The notes: a model not told the origin generated them from the letters alone. Numbered from the stretch's first letter, positions 15,622-24,223 are shown. The stretch: DNA of 25,035 bases from Cetobacterium sp. UBA6069 (GCA_002428805.1 DIXX01000031.1:18902-43936); one strand, 5' to 3'. Made by a program: numbers and translations.

Positions 15622-18600
15622 ATGAGTAAAAACTTTGTTCATTTACATCTACATACAGAGTACAGTCTTCTAGATGGGGTTGGAAAGATAGATGAATATT
15701 TAGATAGAGCTAAAGAGATGAATATGAAGGCTATGGCAATAACAGATCATGGAAATATGTATGGTGCTATAGAGTTTTATAAAAGTGCAATGGAGAGGGG
15801 TATAAAGCCGATAATAGGAACAGAGGCATATATATCTGAATTTGCAATGGATAAAAAAGAGGGAAGAAATTTTCATCTTATTTTATTAGCTAAAAATTTG
15901 ACTGGATATAGAAATCTTTTGAAAATTTCATCAGCGGGATTTTTAAAAGGATTTTATTATAGACCACGTGTGGATAAGGAATTTTTAAAAGAGCATAGTG
16001 AAGGGATAATTGCGTTATCAGCATGTATGCAAGGAGAAATATCTAGAGCTATTTTAGAAAATGAAGTTGAAAATGTTGTAGATAATAAAATAGTTCAATA
16101 TATAGATATATTTGGAAAGGAAAATTTTTATATTGAGCTTCAGGGAAATGGTATTGAAGGTCAAAAAGAATTAAATAGAGAGTTATTTAGATATGCTAAA
16201 AAGCATGGATTAAAATGTGCTGCTACAAATGATACCCATTATGTATATGAAGGAGACCATGTTCTTCAAGATTTAGTTATTTGTATTCAAACGGGAGCAA
16301 AAGTAGCAGATAATAATAGAATGAAAATCGAAACAAAAGAGTTGTTTTTAAAAAGTAGGACAGAAGTTATAAACTCTTTAGGGGATGAATATATTGAAGC
16401 TATTGATACAACAGAGGAGATTGCAAACAGATGCAATTTAAGTTTAGAGTTTGGAGAGTTGAAATTTCCTAAATATGAAATTCCGAGTTGTGTAAAAAAT
16501 TCAGCGCAATTTTTAAGAAAAATTGTATATAAAGGATTAGCAGAAAGATATCCAGCGGGATTAAGTGAAGAGTTATTAAAAAGAGTGGAATATGAATTAG
16601 AAGTTATTTTGAAGATGGGTTATGAAGAATACTTTATAGTTGTATGGGATTTTATAGCCTATGCAAAAGAAAAAAATATCCCAATTGGCCCAGGAAGAGG
16701 TTCGGCAGCAGGAAGTTTAGTTGCGTATGCTTTAAAGATAACAGGTTTAGATCCGATAAAATATAATCTGATTTTTGAAAGATTCTTAAACCCAGAAAGA
16801 ATTTCTATGCCAGATATAGATATAGATATTTGTCAGGAAAGAAGAGGCGAAGTTATCGATTATGTTACTAAAAAATATGGAGAGGATAAAGTAGCTCAAA
16901 TTATAACTTTTGGTAGAATGAAGGCAAGAGCAGCTTTAAGAGATGTTGGAAGAGTTTTAGATGTAAATTTAGTCAAAGTAGATAAAATAGCTAAGTTGAT
17001 TCCCGCATTTTCAACTTTAGCAGAAGCCTTAAGAGAGAGTTCTGAACTTAGAGAGATTTATTCAGAAGATACTGAAATCAGAAATCTTATAGATTTCTCT
17101 CAACGTTTAGAAAATAAGGTTAGACATGCTTCTATTCATGCTGCTGGAGTTGTAATAACAAAGGATCCACTGATGGATGTAGTTCCTTTATATGGCGATA
17201 ATAAAAATAGTGTAATATCAACGCAATATCAGATGAAAGAACTAGAAGATTTAGGGCTACTAAAAATGGATTTTTTAGGGCTTAGAAATTTAACTAATCT
17301 TCAGAGGGCAATTGAGTATATAAAAGAAAGTAGAAATAAAGTTATAACTTTAGAAAAAATATCTTTAAATGAAAAAGAAGTTTATGAGATGCTTTCAAAA
17401 GGGGATAGTCTAGGAGTATTTCAATTAGAATCGACAGGAATACGTAAAATATTAGTTCAATTGAAACCAACAAGATTTGAAGATGTGATTGCACTATTAG
17501 CTTTATATAGACCGGGACCTTTAGGATCAGGAATGGTAGAAAGCTTTATAAATTGTAAAAATGGATTAGAGGAGATAAAATATCCGCATGAAAGTTTAGA
17601 AAAAGTTTTAAAAGAGACTTATGGTGTTATCCTTTATCAAGAGCAGGTAATGAAAATAGCTAATATAATGGCAAATTATTCACTTGGAGAAGCTGATTTA
17701 CTACGAAGAGCAATGGGAAAAAAACAGGTTTCAATAATGGATGAAAATCGAGAAAAGTTTGTTCAGCGATCAGTAGAAAATGGTTATACAAAAGAAAAGG
17801 CAGAAGAAATATTTTATTTAATAGATAAATTTGCCGGATACGGATTTAACAAATCCCATTCGGCAGCATATGCTTTAATAGCTTATTGGACAGCTTATTT
17901 TAAATGCTTCTATCCAAATGAATATTACGCATCAATAATGACATCTGAAAAAAGTAATGTTGAGAATGTGGCATTTTATATAGAAGATGCCAAGGCTCAT
18001 AAAATTGATTTGAAGCTGTCAGATGTAAATAATCCTGCTTCTAAATTTACAGTAGAAAATGGAGGGATAAGATTTTCCCTAGCGGCTATAAAAAATGTAG
18101 GGGAAAGCTTAGCTGAAAAGATAAAAACTGAATTTGAAGAGAATGGAAATTTTTTAAGATATGAAGATTTTATATATAGATTGAGAGGACAAGGGTTAAA
18201 TAAAAAAAATATCGAAGCTTTGATATACGCAGGAGCTTTAGATTCACTACCTGGAAATAGAAAGCAAAAGATAGAATCAATAGAAAAAGTTATAGACTAT
18301 GCTAATAAAAAAATAAAAGAGGATGATATTCAACAGATGAATCTTTTCGGTGGAGCAAAATCCGAAATGGTAAACTTCGCTTTACCAGATTTATCTGATT
18401 TTACAGGAGATGAAAAGTTAGATAGAGAAAAGGAATTTTTAGGATTTTATTATAGTGCACATCCTCTTGATAAATATGAATGGCTTTTAAAAAATTATAA
18501 GATGAGTAAAATTTCAGAGGTGAAATTAGAAAATTCTCAGCATACAGTAAAAACTTATGGTATACTAAGGGATGTGAAAAAAATACTCACTAAAAAAACA

Positions 18601-19038
18601 AAGGAAGCAATGTGCACCTTTATTTTAGAGGATTATTATGATCAAATATCAGGAATTATATTTCCGAGAGAATACAAACAACTTATGAACATTGAACTAG
18701 AAGGAAAAGCTGTTTTGATAAATGGAACAATTCAAGTAGATTATTTCAATGGAAATGAAAATAAAAAGTTAGTTGTAAAAGATATAAAATCACTAAACTC
18801 GATAGAGTTTACAAAAAGAAATCGAGTTTACATATTGATAAATGAAAAGTCAAAGGATAAATATAGTCGTTTAAAAGAACTTCTTTTAAGCAGTAAGGGT
18901 GATGTCCCTCTAAGTTTTGCTATCGATATAGATGGAAACAAAGAGGTTAAAAACTCTAAAATAACTATAGAAGTAAATCAAAACTTAATAAGAAGGATTG
19001 AGGAGCTACTAGGTGAAAATTGTGTGGTTATAAAATAA
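15622..19038 (+). CDS. dnaE: DNA polymerase III alpha subunit, DnaE type
   Basis: This is the replicative polymerase catalytic subunit, 1,138 aa. Domains in order: PHP (about 4-215), polymerase palm/thumb with GPGRGSAAGS (357-366) and the catalytic aspartates in PDIDID (397-402), fingers with the GFNKSHSAAYA block, tandem helix-hairpin-helix (about 800-880), and a C-terminal OB-fold (about 950-1070). The PHP domain keeps a full set of candidate metal ligands: H9, H11, D18, H43, E68, H85, C135, D204, H206. This suggests a metal-loaded PHP, unlike the degenerate one in E. coli. No epsilon-like exonuclease domain is inserted, so it is not PolC. The ATG follows AAGAGGAGGGA. No terminator follows before the acc genes. 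Confidence 0.97.
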   Translation: MSKNFVHLHLHTEYSLLDGVGKIDEYLDRAKEMNMKAMAITDHGNMYGAIEFYKSAMERGIKPIIGTEAYISEFAMDKKEGRNFHLILLAKNLTGYRNLLKISSAGFLKGFYYRPRVDKEFLKEHSEGIIALSACMQGEISRAILENEVENVVDNKIVQYIDIFGKENFYIELQGNGIEGQKELNRELFRYAKKHGLKCAATNDTHYVYEGDHVLQDLVICIQTGAKVADNNRMKIETKELFLKSRTEVINSLGDEYIEAIDTTEEIANRCNLSLEFGELKFPKYEIPSCVKNSAQFLRKIVYKGLAERYPAGLSEELLKRVEYELEVILKMGYEEYFIVVWDFIAYAKEKNIPIGPGRGSAAGSLVAYALKITGLDPIKYNLIFERFLNPERISMPDIDIDICQERRGEVIDYVTKKYGEDKVAQIITFGRMKARAALRDVGRVLDVNLVKVDKIAKLIPAFSTLAEALRESSELREIYSEDTEIRNLIDFSQRLENKVRHASIHAAGVVITKDPLMDVVPLYGDNKNSVISTQYQMKELEDLGLLKMDFLGLRNLTNLQRAIEYIKESRNKVITLEKISLNEKEVYEMLSKGDSLGVFQLESTGIRKILVQLKPTRFEDVIALLALYRPGPLGSGMVESFINCKNGLEEIKYPHESLEKVLKETYGVILYQEQVMKIANIMANYSLGEADLLRRAMGKKQVSIMDENREKFVQRSVENGYTKEKAEEIFYLIDKFAGYGFNKSHSAAYALIAYWTAYFKCFYPNEYYASIMTSEKSNVENVAFYIEDAKAHKIDLKLSDVNNPASKFTVENGGIRFSLAAIKNVGESLAEKIKTEFEENGNFLRYEDFIYRLRGQGLNKKNIEALIYAGALDSLPGNRKQKIESIEKVIDYANKKIKEDDIQQMNLFGGAKSEMVNFALPDLSDFTGDEKLDREKEFLGFYYSAHPLDKYEWLLKNYKMSKISEVKLENSQHTVKTYGILRDVKKILTKKTKEAMCTFILEDYYDQISGIIFPREYKQLMNIELEGKAVLINGTIQVDYFNGNENKKLVVKDIKSLNSIEFTKRNRVYILINEKSKDKYSRLKELLLSSKGDVPLSFAIDIDGNKEVKNSKITIEVNQNLIRRIEELLGENCVVIK

Positions 19039-19057
19039 AATTACACACGTAATGTTA

Positions 19058-19086
19058 CCTTGAATGATTTTTCAAATTATGTTAAA
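19058..19086 (+). promoter_or_regulatory. Promoter of accB-accC
   Basis: A -35 TTGAAT (19058-19063), a 17-base spacer and a -10 TAAAAT (19081-19086) with a TGT extension. Just upstream lie overlapping inverted repeats, ATTAC-ACAC-GTAAT (19038-19051) and GTAATGTTAC (19047-19056), that could bind a regulator. Confidence 0.75.
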
Positions 19087-19115
19087 ATAGGTGATAAAAA
19101 ACTGATGGAGGAGCT

Positions 19116-19529
19116 ATGAAGAAAGAGGAGTTTGCAATAGAAGATTTAATTAGCATACTTAGTGAGTGTGGACTTACAGAGATTAGTTATGAGGAAAATG
19201 AAAATTTAAAAATAAAAATAAAGAAATCTCCAGAAAGAAAAGTTGTAATCCAAAAAGAGGCTGTTCAACAACCTAAAGAGATTGTAAAAAAAGAGGAAAA
19301 TACAAAAAATATTTTATCTACAGGAATAGGGAAATATTTCTATCAGAGCTCTGTAAAAATTGGAGATAAAATTAAAGTTGGACAAGATCTAGGTTATATC
19401 TATGTAATGGGATTAAAAACGCCTTTAAAGGCTACAGTAGCTGGAGAGGTGTTAGACATAACAGTAAAAGATGGTGGAGTAGTTGACTATGGTAAGGTTT
19501 TATTAAAAGTTAAAACTACAGCAAGATAA
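19116..19529 (+). CDS. accB: AccB-like biotin carboxyl carrier protein lacking the biotinyl lysine
   Basis: By position and N-terminus this is the acetyl-CoA carboxylase carrier: [20 protein letters not shown] and a linker (about 38-64) precede a biotinyl/lipoyl-type domain (about 68-133). The domain aligns without gaps to E. coli AccB from [10 protein letters not shown] onward. The biotinylation motif is broken, however: where the family has EAMKM, this protein has YVMGL (residues 96-100). Gly99 therefore replaces the lysine that takes biotin, and the nearest lysine, K101, is two residues late. The protruding thumb of E. coli BCCP is also missing. It may be a non-biotinylated partner or regulator of AccC, as plant BADC proteins are, or may use K101. 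It lies 13 bases before accC. The ATG has GGAGGAG upstream. Confidence 0.8.
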   Translation: MKKEEFAIEDLISILSECGLTEISYEENENLKIKIKKSPERKVVIQKEAVQQPKEIVKKEENTKNILSTGIGKYFYQSSVKIGDKIKVGQDLGYIYVMGLKTPLKATVAGEVLDITVKDGGVVDYGKVLLKVKTTAR

Positions 19530-19542
19530 TCGGGAGGATTTT

Positions 19543-20889
19543 ATGTTTAAAAAGATATTAATTGCTAATAGAGGAGAGATTGCTGTTAGAATTATAAGAG
19601 CAGCAAAAGAGCTTGGAATAAAAACTGTTGCTGTTTATTCAGAAGCGGATAAGGATAGTTTACATGTAAGGTTAGCGGATGAAGCTGTATGTATAGGGGG
19701 GCCTTTAAGTACAGAATCGTATTTAAAAATACCAAATATTTTAGCAGCAGCAGAGATAACAGGAGCAAATGCAATTCATCCAGGATATGGATTTTTATCT
19801 GAAAATGCTAGATTTGCTAGAATATGCCAAACACATAACATAACATTCATAGGACCAAGTCCAGAAGCAATTGAAAGTATGGGAGATAAGGCTACAGCTA
19901 GAAAAACTGCGATTGAAAATGAGGTTCCTTTAACAAATGGAACAGGTATTGTTAGAAATATAGATGACGCTAGAAAAGAGGTTGAAGAGAGAATCGGATA
20001 CCCTGTAATGATAAAAGCTACTGCTGGTGGTGGAGGAAAAGGTATGAGACTTGCCAGAACCGCAGAAGAGTTAGAAAGCAGAATTATAGCAGCTCAAACA
20101 GAAGCAGAATCAGCATTTGGAAATCCAGATGTATATATAGAAAAATTTGTTGAAAATCCTAGACACGTTGAAATCCAAATTATAGGAGATAAGCATGGAA
20201 ATGTAATCCATTTAGGTGAAAGAGATTGTTCTATTCAAAGAAGACATCAAAAGTTAATAGAGGAAGCCCCATCGTATAAATTACCTTCTAAAGTTAGAAA
20301 GGCTATGGGAGAGGCAGCTGTAAAATTAGCTAAATCAATAAACTATGATTCAGCAGGGACTTTAGAGTTCTTAGTAGATAAAGATGATAACTTCTATTTC
20401 ATGGAGATGAACACAAGAGTTCAAGTTGAACATACAGTGACAGAGATGGTAACTGGAATAGATATAATCAAGTTACAAATAAAGGTTGCTGAAGGTGAGA
20501 GAATTAATATATCTCAAGAGGATGTTGTACTATTTGGTCACGCAATAGAGTGTAGAATAAATGCAGAGGATACTAAAGCTGGATTTTTACCTTCACCTGG
20601 AAAATTAGAAACTTATATTGTTCCTGGTGGACCAGGAGTGAGAGTTGATTCTCATTCATACCAAGGATATGAAATTTCTCCATACTATGATTCTATGATA
20701 GGAAAACTTATTGTTCATGGAATTACTAGAGAGGAAGCAATTGAAAAGATGAAAAGAGCTTTAAATGAGTTTATCATAGAGGGAATTGATACTACAATTC
20801 CATTCCATTTAGAGGTTTTAGATAATAAAGTATATAGAAGCGGAAAAGTAACAACCAAATTTATTGAAGAAAATTTTGAAAAAAATTAA
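19543..20889 (+). CDS. accC: Biotin carboxylase, acetyl-CoA carboxylase subunit
   Basis: AccC carboxylates biotin on a carrier protein using ATP and bicarbonate, the first half of malonyl-CoA synthesis. The 448-aa protein is standard length with an ATP-grasp fold: N-terminal domain ([22 protein letters not shown]), glycine-rich lid AGGGGKGM (161-168), and C-terminal domain. Catalytic and substrate residues match E. coli numbering closely: K116, K158, K237, E275, E288, N290, R292 and R338. The enzyme therefore looks fully active, in contrast to its degenerate neighbour AccB. The ATG follows CGGGAGGATTTT. The gene leads into asp23, as accC leads into yqhY in Bacillus subtilis. The carboxyltransferase genes accA/accD are not in the window. 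Confidence 0.96.
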   Translation: MFKKILIANRGEIAVRIIRAAKELGIKTVAVYSEADKDSLHVRLADEAVCIGGPLSTESYLKIPNILAAAEITGANAIHPGYGFLSENARFARICQTHNITFIGPSPEAIESMGDKATARKTAIENEVPLTNGTGIVRNIDDARKEVEERIGYPVMIKATAGGGGKGMRLARTAEELESRIIAAQTEAESAFGNPDVYIEKFVENPRHVEIQIIGDKHGNVIHLGERDCSIQRRHQKLIEEAPSYKLPSKVRKAMGEAAVKLAKSINYDSAGTLEFLVDKDDNFYFMEMNTRVQVEHTVTEMVTGIDIIKLQIKVAEGERINISQEDVVLFGHAIECRINAEDTKAGFLPSPGKLETYIVPGGPGVRVDSHSYQGYEISPYYDSMIGKLIVHGITREEAIEKMKRALNEFIIEGIDTTIPFHLEVLDNKVYRSGKVTTKFIEENFEKN

Positions 20890-20907
20890 TAAATAGCTAG
20901 GAAAAAA

Positions 20908-20937
20908 TTTAAATAAATGTAATAATATAGGTATAAT
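20908..20937 (+). promoter_or_regulatory. Promoter of asp23-amaP-DUF2273-nusB
   Basis: A consensus TATAAT at 20932-20937 with a moderate -35 TTTAAA (20908-20913; 18-base spacer). It allows expression independent of accC, although no terminator stands between them. Confidence 0.6.
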
Positions 20938-20955
20938 ATCTACGGAGGTGTTTTT

Positions 20956-21333
20956 ATGAACGAGTTAGGAAATATAAAAATAGCAGATGATGTAGTAAAG
21001 ACGATTTCAGCAAAGGCAGCACAGGATGTTTCTGGAGTTTATAAATTAGCAGGTGGAGTAGCAGATGAAGTTAGTAAGATGCTAGGAAAGAAAAGACTTA
21101 CAAACGGTGTTAAAGTTGAAGTAGGAGAAAAAGAGTGTAGCGTAGAAATCTATATAATAGTAGAGTATGGTTACCAAATCTCTGAAGTAGCTCAAAATGT
21201 TCAAAAGAGTGTTTTAACAGCAGTAAGTACAATGACTGGTTTAAAAGTTGTAGAGGTAAATGTTTTTGTTCAAGATGTTAAAATTTTGACGGAAGAGTTT
21301 GAAGATAGACACGAAGATATTGAGATAGTATAA
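20956..21333 (+). CDS. Asp23/Gls24 (YqhY-like) family protein
   Basis: The 125-aa protein matches the Asp23/DUF322 family: IADDVVKTISAKAAQDVSGVYKLAGG at the N-terminus, the VEVGEKECSVEIYIIVEYGYQI middle strand block, and VAQNVQKSVLTAVSTMTGLKVVEVNVFVQDV at the end. In Firmicutes these proteins are soluble, abundant and membrane-associated through AmaP. Bacillus YqhY lies between accC and nusB and is genetically linked to acetyl-CoA carboxylase activity and lipid balance. The same order here supports a YqhY-like role, which remains an inference. The ATG follows a GGAGGTG site. Downstream come a hairpin, amaP and a DUF2273 gene. Confidence 0.9.
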   Translation: MNELGNIKIADDVVKTISAKAAQDVSGVYKLAGGVADEVSKMLGKKRLTNGVKVEVGEKECSVEIYIIVEYGYQISEVAQNVQKSVLTAVSTMTGLKVVEVNVFVQDVKILTEEFEDRHEDIEIV

Positions 21334-21338
21334 TTATA

Positions 21339-21363
21339 AGGAGGCGTTATGATACGCCTCTAA
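21339..21363 (+). promoter_or_regulatory. Hairpin containing a strong RBS and a four-codon mini-ORF
   Basis: GAGGCGT (21341-21347) pairs with ACGCCTC (21354-21360) around a 6-base loop. The 5' arm is part of a perfect AAGGAGG (21339-21345), and ATG ATA CGC CTC TAA (21349-21363) follows at proper spacing, so the hairpin both contains and could hide a translatable MIRL mini-ORF. There is no T-run after it, so it is not a standard terminator. It may tune the ratio of asp23 to amaP. Confidence 0.4.
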
Positions 21364-21386
21364 TCTTTCTTACAGGGGTGAGTTTC

Positions 21387-21896
21387 TTGATAAAAAAATT
21401 AATATTTTTCTTTGCATGGATAGGAATATTTGCTATGGCTGTAGCAGGGATTGGTTATATCACAATGCCTCAATATTTTTCAACAATAGATAGTAGCTCA
21501 CTTATATTTAAAGTAGTATTTTTTAATATATGTTTAGCTTATATATGCATATCAGTATTAAAATTATTATCAAAATTTGCAAGAGAAAAAGATTATGTAA
21601 TAAAAAACGAACATGGAGCAGTACACATATCAACAGATACAGTAAAAAATCTAATTAGAGAGATACTATCAAGAGATAGTGATATAAAGGGATTAAAAAT
21701 CGATTGTGGGAATAGGGGTAGTAAGTACTTTATTAAATTAAATTTAGATATGATTTCAAATAATAATTTGTCAATAAAAACTGTAGATATACAGAATTTA
21801 ATAAAAAATAACTTAGAAGAAAAACTAGATTTAAAGGTTGATTATATAGAGGTAAAGGTTTCAAAATTGTCAATAAAAAGAGATATAATTGAATAG
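21387..21896 (+). CDS. amaP: AmaP-like membrane anchor of the Asp23 system
   Basis: The protein has two N-terminal membrane segments (about 3-25, LIFFFAWIGIFAMAVAGIGY; about 36-58, LIFKVVFFNICLAYICISVL). A cytoplasmic domain of roughly 100 aa follows, with an Asp23-like strand-helix pattern (AVHISTDTVKNLIREIL; VDYIEVKVSKL). This fits AmaP (DUF2179-unrelated alkaline-shock anchor family), which holds Asp23 at the membrane. I prefer the TTG start at 21387 (169 aa) over the upstream GTG at 21378, because that GTG falls inside the AGGGGTGA ribosome binding site (21374-21381) that lies 5 bases before the TTG. Position between asp23 and a DUF2273 gene supports the call. Sequence similarity alone is modest. 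Confidence 0.75.
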   Translation: MIKKLIFFFAWIGIFAMAVAGIGYITMPQYFSTIDSSSLIFKVVFFNICLAYICISVLKLLSKFAREKDYVIKNEHGAVHISTDTVKNLIREILSRDSDIKGLKIDCGNRGSKYFIKLNLDMISNNNLSIKTVDIQNLIKNNLEEKLDLKVDYIEVKVSKLSIKRDIIE

Positions 21897-21907
21897 GAGG
21901 AGCAAAG

Positions 21908-22120
21908 ATGATGTTAGAAAAAATTATTGAAAACTTTATTCTTAATTTTAAAAGATATCTATACGCTGTCCTAGGATTAATATCTGGAATTCTTTTGGTG
22001 CAGTATGGATTTTTAAAAACAATATTTATATTGATTTTAGGGTTTGTAGGGTATAAACTAGGAGATAGAGATTTTCAAGAGAAGTTAAAAAAACAAATAT
22101 TAAATAGATTAAAGGATTAG
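21908..22120 (+). CDS. DUF2273 family small membrane protein
   Basis: This 70-aa protein has two hydrophobic segments (about 17-35 and 37-50; YLYAVLGLISGILLVQYGF, LKTIFILILGFVGYKLGD) and a basic C-terminal tail. The GLISGILLV...GFLKTIFILILGFVGYKLG pattern is that of DUF2273 proteins, which accompany Asp23 and AmaP in Firmicutes operons. It presumably joins the same membrane complex; its biochemical role is unknown. Two adjacent ATGs are possible; the first (21908) is taken because AGGAGG at 21895-21900 sits 7 bases before it. It starts 11 bases after amaP and ends 13 bases before nusB. Confidence 0.85.
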   Translation: MMLEKIIENFILNFKRYLYAVLGLISGILLVQYGFLKTIFILILGFVGYKLGDRDFQEKLKKQILNRLKD

Positions 22121-22133
22121 AAAGGAAATAGTA

Positions 22134-22541
22134 ATGAGTAGAAGAGTAGCAAGAGAAGAGTTATTTAAAATAGTTTTTGAATCGGAGTTAACAGAGGTTA
22201 AAATAGACGAAACTTTAGAGAGTTACATGTTAAGAGATGAAACTAACTTAAATACAAACGAGAAGGAGTTTATTGTAAAATACTCAAAAGGTATGGCATT
22301 AAACGATGAGAAAGTTGTAGAGACTTTAAAAAATAACATAACAGGATGGAGCTTAGAGAGAATTGGAAATGTAGAAAAAGCGTTATTAAAAATATCTACA
22401 TACGAAATTTTATTTGAGGATGTTCCTGCTGAAATTGTTGTAAATGAGGTTGTAGAGTTAGCTAAGAAATATGGAGATGAAAAATCTCACGAATTCATCA
22501 ACGGAGTTTTAGCAAAAATTGTAGCAGAAAAAAATAACTAA
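22134..22541 (+). CDS. nusB: Transcription antitermination factor NusB
   Basis: NusB binds boxA RNA with S10 (NusE) and supports antitermination in rRNA operons. The 135-aa all-helical protein has the family's N-terminus (SRRVAREELFKIVFESEL), the ISTYEILFEDVPAEIVVNEVVELAKKYGDEKSHEFINGVLAKI block and normal length. Location after accC-asp23 copies the Bacillus subtilis accB-accC-yqhY-nusB arrangement. The ATG follows AAAGGAA. A bidirectional terminator separates it from the convergent comM gene. Confidence 0.95.
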   Translation: MSRRVAREELFKIVFESELTEVKIDETLESYMLRDETNLNTNEKEFIVKYSKGMALNDEKVVETLKNNITGWSLERIGNVEKALLKISTYEILFEDVPAEIVVNEVVELAKKYGDEKSHEFINGVLAKIVAEKNN

Positions 22542-22546
22542 TAAAG

Positions 22547-22587
22547 AAAAGAGATGCTAATGTTGAAATAAACAGCATCTCTTTTTT
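22547..22587. terminator. Bidirectional terminator between nusB and comM
   Basis: A 12-bp stem, AAAAGAGATGCT (22547-22558) with AGCATCTCTTTT (22574-22585), has a 15-base loop and T-runs on both strands. Confidence 0.88.
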
Positions 22588-22588
22588 A

Positions 22589-24088
22589 TTAACTTTTTCT
22601 AAAATTAATAGCTTCTAATAGATGATTTTTTTCTATATTAATAGCGTTGTCTAAGTCGGCGATAGTTCGTGCTACTTTTAATATTTTATGGTAGGTTCTC
22701 ATAGATAAATTTAAGCTTCTGATAGCTGTTCTAATGATATTTTCACATTCAGAATCTAAAAAACAGAATTTTTCGACCTCGCTATTATTCATATCACGGT
22801 TTAACTTATTTCCAGAAAATCTTAGATTTTGTATTTCCCGAGCTTTTATAACACGCTCTTTAATTACTTCTGAGGAATCACCTCTCTCTTCGTCTAAAAT
22901 CTCTGTGTCGTTTAATCTATAGATTTCTACATATAAATCGATTCGGTCAATAATTGGGCCTGATAATTTTTTAGAATATCTTCTTAAATCGTAAGGTGTG
23001 CAAGTACAAAGCTCCTCATCAAATCCCATTCCACAGAAACATGGATTGCAAGCAGCAATGAATATAATTTTAGCAGGAAATTCCATTTTACCTAAACTTC
23101 GAGTTATAGAGATACGTTTTTCTTCAAGTGGTTCTCTTAGACTTTCAATAACAACTCGATCGAACTCTGTAAATTCATCTAAAAAGAGGACACCATTATT
23201 TGCAAGACTGATTTCACCAGGTTTAGGAGTTCGCCCTCCACCAATAATAGAGCTAGCTGTAGATGTGTGATGTGGATCTCTAAAAGGTCGATTAGTAATA
23301 ATAGGGACTCGTTCACTCAGTTCTCCAGCGATACTATAGATTTTGGTAGTTTCTATAATCTCTTTTTCAGACATAGGAGGTAAAATAGAAGTCAATCTTT
23401 TTGCGAGCATTGATTTTCCACTTCCAGGGGCTCCAATCATAATGATATTGTGTCCGCCAGCAGCTACAATCTCAAGAGCTCTTTTAGCTCTAATTTGTCC
23501 TTTTACATCCCACATATCGAGAAGATTTTCTGAAAATTTAATAGAATTTACCAATCTTTTACTTCTGATAGTTCCTTCTTCGATAAATTTAACAACATCT
23601 CTTAAGTTTTTTACAGGAATTATTTCGATATCTTTTATGATAGATGCTTCTTCTAGGTTTTCTTCTGGAATAATAACTCCTTTAAAACCTTTACTTTTAG
23701 CTAATAAAACCCCACTTATAATTCCATCAGCTCTTCTCACTTCACCTGTTAAAGACAACTCTCCCATCATTATATAATCTCTTAAAACGCCACTGTAATC
23801 TGATATAAACTTCATACCGATCATAATACCTATAGCTATCGGTAAATCAAAATGAGACCCTCTTTTCCGAATATTAGCGGGAGTTAGATTAACAACAATT
23901 CTTCGAGGTTCTAGAAGATACCCCATATTTTTAATACCGGATCGAATTCGATCCCGACTTTCTGATATTGTAGCATCGCCTAGACCTACAATATTAAAGA
24001 TAGGTAAGCCATTAGTAACATCAACTTCAACTTCTACTAAAAAAGGCTCAATTCCAAGATAACTAGAGCTTAAAACTCGAACTAACAT
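22589..24088 (-). CDS. comM: ComM/YifB family Mg-chelatase-like AAA+ ATPase
   Basis: ComM is a hexameric helicase that drives branch migration of incoming DNA during natural transformation; YifB homologues are widespread, also in species not known to be competent. The 499-aa protein has the N-terminal Lon-protease-like domain without catalytic dyad (about 1-165; GLPIFNIVGLGDATISESRDRI). It then has Walker A GAPGSGKS (about 220), the RPFRDPHHTSTASSIIGGG block, Walker B VLFLDEFTEF, and a cysteine cluster CNPCFCG...CTCTPYDLRRY, followed by the C-terminal Mg-chelatase lid. All family motifs are intact. The ATG at 24088 has GGGAGGAG upstream. It stands alone, convergent with nusB and divergent from rubrerythrin. 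Confidence 0.94.
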   Translation of the reverse strand: MLVRVLSSSYLGIEPFLVEVEVDVTNGLPIFNIVGLGDATISESRDRIRSGIKNMGYLLEPRRIVVNLTPANIRKRGSHFDLPIAIGIMIGMKFISDYSGVLRDYIMMGELSLTGEVRRADGIISGVLLAKSKGFKGVIIPEENLEEASIIKDIEIIPVKNLRDVVKFIEEGTIRSKRLVNSIKFSENLLDMWDVKGQIRAKRALEIVAAGGHNIIMIGAPGSGKSMLAKRLTSILPPMSEKEIIETTKIYSIAGELSERVPIITNRPFRDPHHTSTASSIIGGGRTPKPGEISLANNGVLFLDEFTEFDRVVIESLREPLEEKRISITRSLGKMEFPAKIIFIAACNPCFCGMGFDEELCTCTPYDLRRYSKKLSGPIIDRIDLYVEIYRLNDTEILDEERGDSSEVIKERVIKAREIQNLRFSGNKLNRDMNNSEVEKFCFLDSECENIIRTAIRSLNLSMRTYHKILKVARTIADLDNAINIEKNHLLEAINFRKS

Positions 24089-24223
24089 AAAACTCCTCCC
24101 TTTATTTATAAGGTACTTTTAAAATTAAAGTTTTAAATAATAGGTAGTGATTATAAAAGTGCTTTATCTATGTACTGGTAAATTTTAAGTTTCTTTTTTT
24201 TTAATAAAAAAAATAAAAAAAAA

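Noticed and set aside
19696..19701. G6 run in accC as a target of the C7 small RNA
   Set aside because: Pairing does not extend beyond the six G-C pairs, and the site is about 50 codons inside the gene, so it may be chance.
22734..23777. Long plus-strand open frames opposite comM
   Set aside because: They are antisense shadows with no ribosome binding site and low-complexity, serine/isoleucine-rich translations; comM is clearly the real gene.
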